This document shows positions 1 to 8,818 of a stretch of DNA of 64,000 nucleotides, piece after piece. The DNA is taken from assembly GCA_022822005.1 (NCBI GenBank), contig JAJECO010000008.1, positions 1 through 64,000 of the forward strand, written 5' to 3'. Below the pieces are notes generated by a model. The model worked only from the letters and a program-made list of their open reading frames with translations. It was not told where the DNA came from and searched no databases. The stretch's first letter is position 1. Each line of letters opens with the position of its first letter. The stretch comes from Candidatus Poribacteria bacterium. Its GTDB lineage: Bacteria > Poribacteria > WGA-4E > PCPOR2b. Both the position numbers and the translations under genes were made by a program.

Positions 1-9
1 TTCCCAACA

Positions 10-1323
10 GTTTGGAAGAAGTTTCCCGCTTGAAGGGAATTGAAACTGTGGATCCACAACCAACAACACCAATGCTTCCCAACAGTTTGGAAGAAGTTTC
101 CCGCTTGAAGGGAATTGAAACTGTGGATCCACAACCAACAACACCAATGCTTCCCAACAGTTTGGAAGAAGTTTCCCGTTTGAAGGGAATTGAAACATTC
201 TCCGAGGAAGCAGTAACAACAATGCGTGTCCTTAGTTTGGAAGAAGTTTCCCGCTTGAAGGGAATTGAAACATCACTATCGTCAGCATCCGCCTCAAACA
301 ACCTCTTTGTTTGGAAGAAGTTTCCCGATTGAAGGGAATTGAAACTCTCTATCTTCATCCTCGAGATCAATCTCTGAGGAGGAGTTTGGAAGAAGTTTCC
401 CGCTTGAAGGGAATTGAAACTTGTGGGGTTGCTTTACTTTACTACTGAATGGCAGTAGTTTGGAAGAAGTTTCCCGATTGAAGGGAATTGAAACTTGATA
501 TAATTGTACGGTCTCCGCTATCGCTGAACCCGGTTTGGAAGAAGTTTCCCGATTGAAGGGAATTGAAACACGTTAGCCGTAATCGGCCGGGATAAATTTG
601 CAGTATGTTTGGTAGGAGTTTCCCGATTGAAGGGAATTGAAACACAGCACCGTTGGTGCAAGGAGATCATTGGGCTGATAAGTTTGGAAGAAGTTTCCCG
701 ATTGAAGGGAATTGAAACATAATACGGATTCTCGCCGCATTCCTACCGGTGATATGTTTGGAAGAAGTTTCCCGATTGAAGGGAATTGAAACCCACCGTG
801 TCCTTACCTTTGCGCCCACCCTGCTGACGCGTTTGGAAGAAGTTTCCCGCTTGAAGGGAATTGAAACCATTATACTTCCATGTGGAAAATCATCAGGCGG
901 CAGCATTGGAGATTCGTTTGGAAGAAGTTTCCCGCTTGAAGGGAATTGAAACTTCGCTGCTTTCTTGGCTCTGCGATTCTCTCGCCACTGTTTGGAAGAA
1001 GTTTCCCGCTTGAAGGGAATTGAAACTTGCCATCATGGAGGAACCTACTTGGTCTTGAGGGGTTTGGAAGAAGTTTCCCGCTTGAAGGGAATTGAAACTC
1101 TTCCGTCCAATCAAGTCCGGCAATCTCACATTTCAGTTTGGAAGAAGTTTCCCGCTTGAAGGGAATTGAAACTTTTTCGCCAACTAAATGGGCGATGATG
1201 ATTACTTCTGTGTTTGGAAGAAGTTTCCCGTTTGAAGGGAATTGAAGCGCGAAAGAGAAAGAAGAGACAAAACTCGCCAATAATAAGTTGGGTAGGAGTT
1301 TCCCGCTTGAAGGGATATGAGTT
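10..1323 (+). CRISPR. CRISPR array, type III-associated repeat, left end outside the window
   Basis: Seventeen 37-nt direct repeats begin GTTTGGAAGAAG and end GGGAATTGAAAC, and a decayed eighteenth follows. Most spacers are 35-39 nt; one is 48 nt (868-915). Repeat starts: 10, 85, 160, 235, 309, 384, 458, 533, 607, 682, 756, 831, 916, 990, 1062, 1136, 1212. Repeat base 20 varies between C, A and T in blocks: A dominates from 309 to 792 and C elsewhere. The repeat at 607 has two changes in its 5' half (GGTAGGAG). The last repeats are degenerate (1212 ends GAAGC; 1287 is heavily altered), so the right side is the old, leader-distal end and the leader should lie left of the window. The 3' ATTGAAAC end is typical of the 8-nt crRNA 5' tag, implying plus-strand transcription. 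The repeats probably serve the Cmr/Cas6 genes at 10-20 kb. Confidence 0.98.
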
Positions 1324-1336
1324 TCAATTCCCTTCA
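1287..1336 (+). repeat. Decayed terminal CRISPR repeat plus inverted half-repeat
   Basis: The final repeat (1287-1323) keeps the central TTTCCCGCTTGAAGGGA but is altered at both ends. It runs into GTTTCAATTCCCTTCA (1321-1336), the reverse complement of the repeat's 3' half. The two halves can pair (TGAAGGGA with TCCCTTCA), so the array ends in a potential hairpin. Confidence 0.75.
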
Positions 1337-1344
1337 GTTTGAAC

Positions 1345-1514
1345 AGGACTTATGCAAATTTAGCACACGGGGGTAGATTTTTTATTTTTAACCCTCTAAA
1401 TCCCCTAACCCCCTAGCCCCCTTGTCAGGGGGAAACGTGACTGCGGACTCCGTGATCGGTGCCGGTAGCTGCGCCCCCTAGCCCCCCTTGTCAGGGGCGG
1501 TCAGGGGGACTTAT
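1345..1514. repeat. Dispersed intergenic repeat, family R2
   Basis: It starts AGGACTTATGCAAATTTAGC and contains the C-rich block CCCCTAGCCCCCTTGTCAGG. A near-identical start and C-rich interior recur at 62368-62500. A related pair of ends (AGGACTTACGCA / TGCGTAAGGCCT) bounds 20128-20301. The right end is unclear here because another repeat (R3) abuts it. Confidence 0.6.
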
Positions 1515-1685
1515 GCTAACCTGAGTTGCTAGTTGCTAAACCGGCTCGGCTTGGATAGGCATATCCAAGCTATCTTTGCGCGTGTGCAGTGGATTTGTCA
1601 ATCCACTGCGAGCAGTGAGAAACTCGATTTCGTTTTCATTCTTCCGTTTTGTGCCCTTTCACATCACTAGCAACTCGCGTTATGC
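1515..1685. repeat. MITE-like element, family R3, copy 1
   Basis: The ends are inverted: AACCTGAGTTGCTAG on the left and CTAGCAACTCGCGTTAT on the right. The interior (about 1541-1616) holds two perfect hairpins, GCTTGGATA/TATCCAAGC and GCAGTGGATT/AATCCACTGC. The right end touches the Shine-Dalgarno sequence of the next gene. A second complete copy lies at 22551-22727. Confidence 0.75.
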
Positions 1686-1698
1686 TAAGAGGACAAAA

Positions 1699-3198
1699 AT
1701 GGCACGACATCTATCACCCTTCCTGATACTCCTCTTGATACTCTCCCTATTATCGTCGGCGACCGCGCAAGAGTTCTCCGCGAGTGAGTGGAGAAGGTTG
1801 TCGGGCTATCCCAGCTACGTTTGGGACGTTGAATTTTCGCCACAAGGCACCTATTTCGCCTTAACCGTTGACGACAATACAACGGAACTTTACAACTGGG
1901 ATTGGCAGCGAATTTGGCGGCATCAAGGCCGTTATAGAGATGAGCACCACCACGCGGGTGCACTCGCCTTCTCCCCGGACGAGCAGTATCTTGCGATAGG
2001 GGCGCACGGCAAACGGAATGAGATTGCTATTCTGCGGCTTGCCGATTTACGCGTGATTCAGTACCTCAAGGGGCATTCGGATGTCGTTCGGAGTGTGAGC
2101 TTCAGCCCTGACGGGAGTTACCTCGCCAGCGGAAGTGAGGATAAGACGGTAAGAATTTGGCGGCATACCGGCAGTCAGTTTACCGCTCACCAAATCCTAC
2201 GCGGGCATTCAGACGTTGTATGGAGCGTCCATTTCGATCCGACAGGGGATTACCTCGCGAGTGGGAGCCGAGATCGCAGCATACGAATTTGGCGGCAGGC
2301 TAACCGTCGGTTGATTTTTCACCAAGCCCTGCACCTCCATACAGACTGTGTCAGGAGTGTACGCTTCAATCCGGACGGGAATACCCTCGCCGGCGGCAGT
2401 TGTGATGCAACGGTAAGCATCTGGCGGCATACCGGCGATCAGTTCATCCACCTCCAAACCCTGACAGGGCATACCGCGAATGTATGGGATGTGAATTTCA
2501 GTCCCGATGGAAGCTACCTTGCCAGCAGCGGTCGTGATATGACAATAAAGGTGTGGCGGTATAACGGCGGTCAATTTTCTCAGGCCCAAACCCTACGCCG
2601 GCATCAAAATGAAGTGAATAGCGTTAGTTTTAGTCCGGATGGGAGCTACTTCGCCAGTGGCAGTGCTGACAAAACCGTCAGGGTTTGGCGGGTGGAGCGT
2701 ATCGGTGACAAATCTCCTCCAGAACAACCGAGGCAGCCGGGTCTCACAAAGGCGCTTGATTTCGAGGTAAAGGCTTTCAACGGAGAGCTCCTGTCGCTGA
2801 AGAAGTATCGTGGGAAGGTGATTCTGCTCGATTTCTGGGCGACGTGGTGTGAGCCGTGTCTGGTTGAAATGCCGAATGTCAAGCGGATTTACAGAAAATA
2901 CAAAGACCAGAATTTCCAAATCATCGGGATCAGCTTGGACACGAATCGTTCAAGGCTGCGTTCTTACCTGCGGCGCGAACGTATACCATGGCCACAATTT
3001 TTTGATGGAGCCGGGTGGGATAACAGCGTTGCCCAGAAGTACGGGATTAATAGTATCCCGCAGACGTATCTCATTGATGGGAACGGTTTTATTCGTAAGG
3101 AGAATCTGCGTGGACGAGCCCTTGACGTCGCTGTTGGGGAGTTAGTTACAGAGAATAACCATCGAAAGAATTTTCGTAAAGTGCGTAGAAAGCGATAA
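1699..3198 (+). CDS. Secreted WD40 propeller - thioredoxin (TlpA/redoxin) fusion
   Basis: The chosen ATG has AGAGGA six bases upstream and opens a clear signal peptide (MARHLSPF...LLSSATAQ). An in-frame start 41 codons earlier would sit inside the R3 repeat and bury that signal. The mature protein has seven WD40-type motifs (the last five with FSPDG-like cores and VRIW-type ends), fitting one seven-bladed propeller. A redoxin domain of about 140 residues follows, with FWATWCEPC (cysteines 384 and 387) and the cis-proline stretch SIPQTYLID. The family role of such domains is disulfide exchange or reduction outside the cytoplasm. The propeller is presumably a partner-binding platform (inference). 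The C-terminus is basic. No operon partner: the next gene starts about 500 bases on. Confidence 0.9.
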   Translation: MARHLSPFLILLLILSLLSSATAQEFSASEWRRLSGYPSYVWDVEFSPQGTYFALTVDDNTTELYNWDWQRIWRHQGRYRDEHHHAGALAFSPDEQYLAIGAHGKRNEIAILRLADLRVIQYLKGHSDVVRSVSFSPDGSYLASGSEDKTVRIWRHTGSQFTAHQILRGHSDVVWSVHFDPTGDYLASGSRDRSIRIWRQANRRLIFHQALHLHTDCVRSVRFNPDGNTLAGGSCDATVSIWRHTGDQFIHLQTLTGHTANVWDVNFSPDGSYLASSGRDMTIKVWRYNGGQFSQAQTLRRHQNEVNSVSFSPDGSYFASGSADKTVRVWRVERIGDKSPPEQPRQPGLTKALDFEVKAFNGELLSLKKYRGKVILLDFWATWCEPCLVEMPNVKRIYRKYKDQNFQIIGISLDTNRSRLRSYLRRERIPWPQFFDGAGWDNSVAQKYGINSIPQTYLIDGNGFIRKENLRGRALDVAVGELVTENNHRKNFRKVRRKR

Positions 3199-3714
3199 AG
3201 CCCCTTGCTGGCAGCAGGAACATCTCCAGAGATTTGTCAAGGTCAAATTATAGTAGATTTTAGAATCGCTCATGTAAAGAATGAGTGCAACAGAAACCAA
3301 GGACGTTGTGGATCGGGCTTCCTAGCCCAACAGTAACCCGCTCATCGGGGCAAGGATGCCCCTCCCACAGACGGAATAGGATTCATAGTTTTTTGGTTTC
3401 TATATGGTGTTTTGTACTTTCTTTTGACATGAACCTTTAGAATTATTTAGACACTCCCCAATGCACAACCAACCCTAGTCACGATTTATCGGACCTCCTA
3501 AATCCCCCAACCCCCCTAGCCCCCCTTGTCAGGGGGGAAGATGAATTGGAACTTGTCAGAGGGAAACGATTGTCAGGGGGACTTGTGGACCCGCTGCGTA
3601 AGTCCTATGTTAATAACGTGATGCGTGAAAATCATTGGTTCATTCAGCCCCAGCGGGGCGATATGTGTATCCGAAGGGTGGAACGTAAGAAAAATGAATG
3701 AGGAGAATTGAGAG
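3199..3714. other. Intergenic region with repeat fragments
   Basis: No gene seen. It holds R1-type fragments (ATTATAGTAGATTTTAGAATC near 3247 and TTAGAATTATTTAGACACTC near 3437), a C-rich R2-like block ending TGCGTAAGTCC near 3604, and a REP-like palindrome (3645-3666). Several small hairpins are possible, but there is no T-tract terminator clearly tied to the upstream gene. Confidence 0.6.
3645..3666. repeat. REP-like palindrome AGCCCCAGCGGGGCGAYATGT
   Basis: GCCCC-AGC-GGGGC is a perfect stem followed by GATATGT. Copies in one or the other orientation occur at 29078-29100, 29131-29152, 45122-45142, 45175-45194, 61405-61427 and 63544-63566, all intergenic. Confidence 0.75.
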
Positions 3715-6700
3715 ATGAATGCAGAAACGCGGAATGTAAATGAATTGTTCAGTGGCACCAAAACATACAGAATCCGTCTGTATCAGCGCGATTACGTCTG
3801 GTCCATAAAAAATTGGGGGGAGCTCTGGGGGGATATTAAGAAACAGTGCGATCTAAGACTGAAAGCCGAAAGCAGTGCGAAACAACATTTTACTGGTAAT
3901 ATTATCATACAACCGGAGGGAGACAGCATAGAACTTCTCGACGGTCAGCAGCGTTTAATAACCTTTCAAATCATCCTCTGTGCAATACGGGATATCTGGA
4001 CGGTTTTCGACAATACAGATGCCGCTGAACGGGTTCATCGTTTGATAGTGAATGAAGGGTTCGATGAATCAGAGCCCATTAGACGATATAAACTGCTCCC
4101 ACGTGAGGGATCGGATCGGGAGACATTCTTCTCCATAGTGGAGCAAAACATGGTGATGAATGCGGTGGACGGATTCAGGAGATATGGTGAAGGCTGGCAT
4201 TTGAGAAGGAGGTACGGAGAAAATAGTGATGAGGGTGAGGAACATATTCTTCATATGACATATTGGTACTTCAGGTCCGTGGTTGCGAAGTATGTGGCTA
4301 CGAACTACGACAAACTCCATAACCTCTACCGCACTATCGTAGATGATTTTACAGTTGTTCAAATGGAGGTTGCCTCAAGTGATGAATGTGCACGGGTATT
4401 TGAGCTAATCCGTGGCGATAATACACTTAGTGCATTCGATCTTCTCAGGACCAACCTCTTTCTTAGAGCGGGAACTGGGAAGGTTAGGGATGAATTATAT
4501 CGCCCATACTGGCATCCTTTCTGGCGTCCTTTTGAAGAATATCAGTTTTTAAGATATCAGCTTTCGCAGAAAGATGAAGCAAACCTTTTCTTGGCGCATT
4601 TTCTCAAGGCGAAAGGGAAGATTGGGAATGCTGCTATTCTTGAGCCTACTCCCAGACGACTTGATAATAGGTTGTATGATGCCTATCAGACCTACCACGG
4701 GGAACTATCAGAAGAAATGAACCTTGATGAAAACGACCTTCAATTCGTCAAGCATGAATTTCAAGAATTGGGTAGGTATGTACAAGCTTATCAAGAAATA
4801 CATGATAGCGATTCAGAAATTGGAAGTCGACTCAAACTTTATGAGTATCAAAAGGTCTACTATGGGGGCGGACTTAGTGACTATGTTTCCTATCGTTTTA
4901 TAAGAGAACTAATACAATTTATATTGTACATAAAAAATGAGTTGGGCGTGTCAGATAGCCTACTGACCTCTGTTTTGGATTTTATGGAATCTCTTATAGT
5001 TCGGTTTGTAATATGTACTGGCGAAATAGTTGACAGCGTTGATGATTCTGAGCCCAAGGGTAAGGAGGAACGTCTTCTTATAGCAATATTTGGTCGTGAA
5101 GAGGGTGATTGTTCAATATTTACTCGCTTAGAGGACTGTTTATTGAGCAATGTCTTAGACATTGACACGAAGCGTAACAAGCTTAGCAGCTCTGGGGGGG
5201 TTGAAACACCGAGCGAGTTTAGGGAACTTAAAATTTTTCCTCTCGAAGTTGTTGATAAGGCTTTGCGTGACTACTGTCAAAATGACGTGCCTGATGCCGT
5301 GCGTGGAGAGGACACTGATTACGAGGCTCCCCGGTACGCATCGGGCAGGTGGGGTTCGCTCATTTGCTATATCCTGTATGGAATTGAACCGATGATTGCC
5401 AAAGAACAGGGGATCGCCAAAGCAGATTTTTCTAAAATGCTTGATCATATTGATCATAGCTACGGGGCACACGCGAAGCGGTTATTGGAGCATTATCCAC
5501 AAAATATAGGGAATCTGACGGTATGCTCCCGTTTGTGGGAGGTAAATGATGGGTGGGATGTGAAGGAAATTGTTGAGCGAGAAATAAAACTGATTGAATA
5601 TTTTAACAAAAGATGGCCCTCAGTAGAGGACTGTCTTGATACAATGATTCAATCCGCACAATGCGAACTTATCGGAACCGATGAAGGCATAAAAGAACTG
5701 TCACAAATCGTAGTCCACGATACCCACATTGAGGGGATTGATTGCAACGACAATCAGCAAGTCGTATTAGACAAGAACAGTATCTTTTTTACTTGTGCTG
5801 CAGCGGCGTGGTCTCGGTTGAAACCTTACATCCAAGAAGATGCAGAGTTGAAGGCCCGTGCCTTGGATCCAATTGAGTTGAATGACGAGATTCTCTATGA
5901 GAGAGTTGTGGCAATTACCTGCTCCGGTCATGTGCTGCGCGGGCAAGTGTGGGATTTTAATGAGGATGCAATCCGCATGAGGATCAACGGGCAAGATGTC
6001 ATCGTATTCAGGCGGGGGTTGTATGAAGTTGAAACGATGAAGCAGTTTGAAGTTCAAGTCAGCAATTTTGTCCAAGACCCACACAACGGGCAGTATGGCG
6101 TTCTTGAATTTAGTAGCAAACAATCGGAAGATGATGAACGATTAACAAAATTGTTTGGGGAGGAGTCAAAAAGGGTTCATGTGCATATATCTCAGGTTCC
6201 CAACAAAGATTTTCATTCACTGCAACCGGGTCAGAGGATAGCATTTAACATCGCTCAAACGGAGGAAGGGGTATACGCCCGTAATATAACCCTCAGAGGT
6301 GTTTTTTATGAAAGCCTTCAAGCAGAGGAACGTAATGTTATTAGTACCTACGAAGGCACAAGAGAACTGTCACAAATTGTAGTACACGACACCCACATTG
6401 AGGGAGTTGACCCCAACGACAACCGGAAGGTTGCACTAGACAAGAATGATATCCTTTTTGCCTGTTCAGCACAAGATTGGTCCATCTTGAAGCCCTACAT
6501 TCAGGAAGATGCAGCGGTGAAAGAACGGGCACTGAAGCCAATTCAGTCGCCTGCCGACAAACTTCAAGTCAAGGATTCGATTCTCAAATTCGACGTGACA
6601 GCAGTTACCCGGTCAGGGCACGTGCTTTGTGGATGGGTAGAGGACTTCGATGAAGATTTAATCAGTATGAGTATCAGTACGGCATGGACGGACATAAAGT

Positions 6701-7095
6701 CGGAAGATATAAATGTAATTGTATTCAAGCGGGGATTGTATGAAGTTGAAATGATGGAGCGGTTTAAAGTTCAAGTAAGAAATTTTTCCCAAGACCCACA
6801 GAACGAGCAGTATGGCGTTCTCGAATTTGGTGGAAGGCCAAACGATTGGGGCTCTAAACGCCAACACCTCACAGAATTATTCGGTGAAGGCCCAAAAAAG
6901 ATTGGTGTCCATATATCTCAGTGTCCCAACGTAGACTTTCGTTCGCTGCAACCGGTGCAAGAGATGGAATTTAACACCGCTCAAACGGAGGAAGGGCTAT
7001 ATGCCCGTAATATAACCCAAGTTGTTTCAGATACGCACACCCGCCGCCGTCCCCGCCGCCGTCCCCGGCGCGGCCGCCGCCGGAGAACCCGATGA
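3715..7095 (+). CDS. DUF262/DUF1524-like protein with duplicated Sm-like + cold-shock-like C-terminal modules
   Basis: The N-terminal part is a DUF262 (GmrS/ParB-like) domain, with YQRDYVW near residue 23 and the hallmark DGQQR at 76-80. Around 577-600 (DHIDH ... NIGNLTV) is a weak match to the DUF1524 HNH-type nuclease pattern that usually partners DUF262 in modification-dependent enzymes; the match is degenerate. The C-terminal half holds two copies of a segment of about 210 residues (roughly 658-865 and 880-1105), each starting ELSQIVVHDTHIEG. In each, a stretch resembling an Sm/Hfq fold (SGHVLxGxVxDFxED...VIVFxRGLYEV) is followed by a cold-shock-like stretch (YGVLEF...VHISQ...SLQPxQ...YARNIT). 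The last 20 residues are mostly Arg. The gene sits between a CRISPR array and cas genes, which suits a defence role acting on nucleic acid (inference). The start has GAGGAG/GAGAG upstream. The Sm and cold-shock assignments are by eye. Confidence 0.85.
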   Translation: MNAETRNVNELFSGTKTYRIRLYQRDYVWSIKNWGELWGDIKKQCDLRLKAESSAKQHFTGNIIIQPEGDSIELLDGQQRLITFQIILCAIRDIWTVFDNTDAAERVHRLIVNEGFDESEPIRRYKLLPREGSDRETFFSIVEQNMVMNAVDGFRRYGEGWHLRRRYGENSDEGEEHILHMTYWYFRSVVAKYVATNYDKLHNLYRTIVDDFTVVQMEVASSDECARVFELIRGDNTLSAFDLLRTNLFLRAGTGKVRDELYRPYWHPFWRPFEEYQFLRYQLSQKDEANLFLAHFLKAKGKIGNAAILEPTPRRLDNRLYDAYQTYHGELSEEMNLDENDLQFVKHEFQELGRYVQAYQEIHDSDSEIGSRLKLYEYQKVYYGGGLSDYVSYRFIRELIQFILYIKNELGVSDSLLTSVLDFMESLIVRFVICTGEIVDSVDDSEPKGKEERLLIAIFGREEGDCSIFTRLEDCLLSNVLDIDTKRNKLSSSGGVETPSEFRELKIFPLEVVDKALRDYCQNDVPDAVRGEDTDYEAPRYASGRWGSLICYILYGIEPMIAKEQGIAKADFSKMLDHIDHSYGAHAKRLLEHYPQNIGNLTVCSRLWEVNDGWDVKEIVEREIKLIEYFNKRWPSVEDCLDTMIQSAQCELIGTDEGIKELSQIVVHDTHIEGIDCNDNQQVVLDKNSIFFTCAAAAWSRLKPYIQEDAELKARALDPIELNDEILYERVVAITCSGHVLRGQVWDFNEDAIRMRINGQDVIVFRRGLYEVETMKQFEVQVSNFVQDPHNGQYGVLEFSSKQSEDDERLTKLFGEESKRVHVHISQVPNKDFHSLQPGQRIAFNIAQTEEGVYARNITLRGVFYESLQAEERNVISTYEGTRELSQIVVHDTHIEGVDPNDNRKVALDKNDILFACSAQDWSILKPYIQEDAAVKERALKPIQSPADKLQVKDSILKFDVTAVTRSGHVLCGWVEDFDEDLISMSISTAWTDIKSEDINVIVFKRGLYEVEMMERFKVQVRNFSQDPQNEQYGVLEFGGRPNDWGSKRQHLTELFGEGPKKIGVHISQCPNVDFRSLQPVQEMEFNTAQTEEGLYARNITQVVSDTHTRRRPRRRPRRGRRRRTR

Positions 7096-7189
7096 GTTAT
7101 ACGCTCGTAATATAATTCAAGTTGATGGGCGTGTTGATATTTTCATCGCGACCAGACAGGACGTGCACAGACGCCTAATTCTTCCGTAG

Positions 7190-7208
7190 GGGTTGGGGCG
7201 CCCAACCC
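7190..7208. terminator. Perfect 8-bp GC-rich hairpin downstream of the DUF262 gene
   Basis: GGGTTGGG, loop GCG, CCCAACCC, about 95 bases after the stop codon. There is no T-tract, so intrinsic termination is uncertain; it may only be a dispersed palindrome. Confidence 0.3.
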
Positions 7209-7432
7209 TGCCTGCTCTCGGACCAGGGGGACAGATGGAATGCGAGCACCTACAATTTTACTTAATATTTTCTAAAGTTTGGACAATTTTCCGTAGGTTG
7301 GGTTGAAGTGTATCGGGGCTAGGAAGCCCCTCCCACAAAGGGTAATGAATCTCGACCTGCAGGAGAGCTGCTCATATTGAAACGGGCAGGGGGGTGGCGT
7401 TAAGGATTTATAGGTCCTGTTAAAATTGGCTG

Positions 7433-8818
7433 CTAAGTCAGCGGGGACTCAGCGATAATTTCTAGCAACTTCCGCTTGCGGGCATGACGTTTTCGGAAGT
7501 CCGTCAGATAAGCAGCCCATTGATGCTCTCGGTCAAGGTGCCGATAGAGTTTCTTTAGCTGAGCCAGGTATCGTCGAACCTTCCGATAGTCCCTCTGCTG
7601 CCGGGAAAGGATGGTGTGATCAATAACCCGTTGATAGAACGTAAGGGCGGTCTCGGTTTGGTGAGAACTGAGAAGCGTGAGAAGTTTTTCGGTGAACTGC
7701 GACACACGCTGGCAGGTTGGATCCTGTAGGAGGTCCCAGTATTCGTCAACGGAGAGAGGGAATGTTTGAAGTGCCTCCCACGCTCTATCCTCCCGTTGGA
7801 GGGTAAAGAGGGTCTGTATCAACCGATATCCCTCGTCTTCGGACTGGGCAAGCCGAAGGTAATCTTCGCTCCGACCGGATGCAAGATATAACGCAAGCAG
7901 GAGCCGAACATGCGCCCGTCGGTCTGGGCTGTCATCAAGATGTTCTTCAATTTCCGCCTCTAACTCTGACGTATCTCTCTCCCCCAAACAGAGTTGTTCG
8001 AGGAAATCCGTCAGCAGCGGCGTGAAGACCCCTTCCGCATCAAAACTGAGCTCCAACAGCATTTGCCAGTGTGCAAAGAGTACAACCGGTGCCCGCGCGT
8101 GTGTGACGATTTCTATGAACGTTTTTGTGCATTTATTGACGAATCGGGGCAATTCGCTTTGCTGGAGTGTGTCAGGGTAGCGTATGATGGATTGATGTAT
8201 CAGCGCGTGTAGGATTGACAGGGCGCGTTCTATTTCGCCCGATTGTGCAAGAAATGACGCGTGTTGTCTCAAACCTTCAAGTTCGCTTAACAGATGATGG
8301 AGCTGGCCCTGTTCGAGAAAGCCGTCTCCAAAAAGGCGATCGATCTGTTCCCGGTAACCTGTGACGAGCGGCAGCGGTTCGGTGCACGCTGGGACGACGG
8401 GAACCTCTGAATATGCCTGAGCAATGGGAGCCAGTTCCGGTGCGCGTCTGAGTAGCTCTGAGATGACCTGTAACAGGTTTGACTTCGGTTTTTCGGCAAG
8501 GGCGGTGAGTACGGGTTCGAGGGAGAGGATCGCGTCCGGCTCGTGAACATAGGTCAACAGGAGTGCGACAATATGTTTACAATCCCCGCCCCAGTCGTAT
8601 AGGCACGAACAGTCGGCGTCGGCAATCCCTGTCGGGGTCAATTCGACGGTGACGCGATACGGTTCGATGTCCGTTCCCTCGCATGTCGCTGACAGGGTAT
8701 AGTCGTGGAGGGTCGGGTTGCCAATTGCCCCGTCATGAAAGTAGTCTAAGCCGCGCATGTAGCTTTGCTCGGTGCAGCGTTCTTGGATATGATACTGTGT
8801 GATTTCGGGAAGTTCCAT
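7433..8818 (-). CDS. SWIM zinc-finger protein
   Basis: The N-terminal 100 residues carry a SWIM finger: CSC near residue 70, then GGDCKHIVALLL, giving the CxCx(n)CxH zinc pattern. The remaining 360 residues are helical and rich in Leu, Glu and Arg, without a motif I recognise. SWIM proteins bind DNA or proteins and are often found beside SNF2 helicases, but none is near here. The gene is convergent with the DUF262 gene and lies next to the CRISPR genes, which may be coincidence. The start ATG follows the repeat-rich spacer. Confidence 0.8.
   Translation of the reverse strand: MELPEITQYHIQERCTEQSYMRGLDYFHDGAIGNPTLHDYTLSATCEGTDIEPYRVTVELTPTGIADADCSCLYDWGGDCKHIVALLLTYVHEPDAILSLEPVLTALAEKPKSNLLQVISELLRRAPELAPIAQAYSEVPVVPACTEPLPLVTGYREQIDRLFGDGFLEQGQLHHLLSELEGLRQHASFLAQSGEIERALSILHALIHQSIIRYPDTLQQSELPRFVNKCTKTFIEIVTHARAPVVLFAHWQMLLELSFDAEGVFTPLLTDFLEQLCLGERDTSELEAEIEEHLDDSPDRRAHVRLLLALYLASGRSEDYLRLAQSEDEGYRLIQTLFTLQREDRAWEALQTFPLSVDEYWDLLQDPTCQRVSQFTEKLLTLLSSHQTETALTFYQRVIDHTILSRQQRDYRKVRRYLAQLKKLYRHLDREHQWAAYLTDFRKRHARKRKLLEIIAESPLT

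Noticed and set aside
12-1280. Open reading frames across the CRISPR array on both strands (repeated EEVSRLKGIET or SIPFKRETSSK)
   Set aside because: They are translations of the 37-nt repeats and spacers, not genes.
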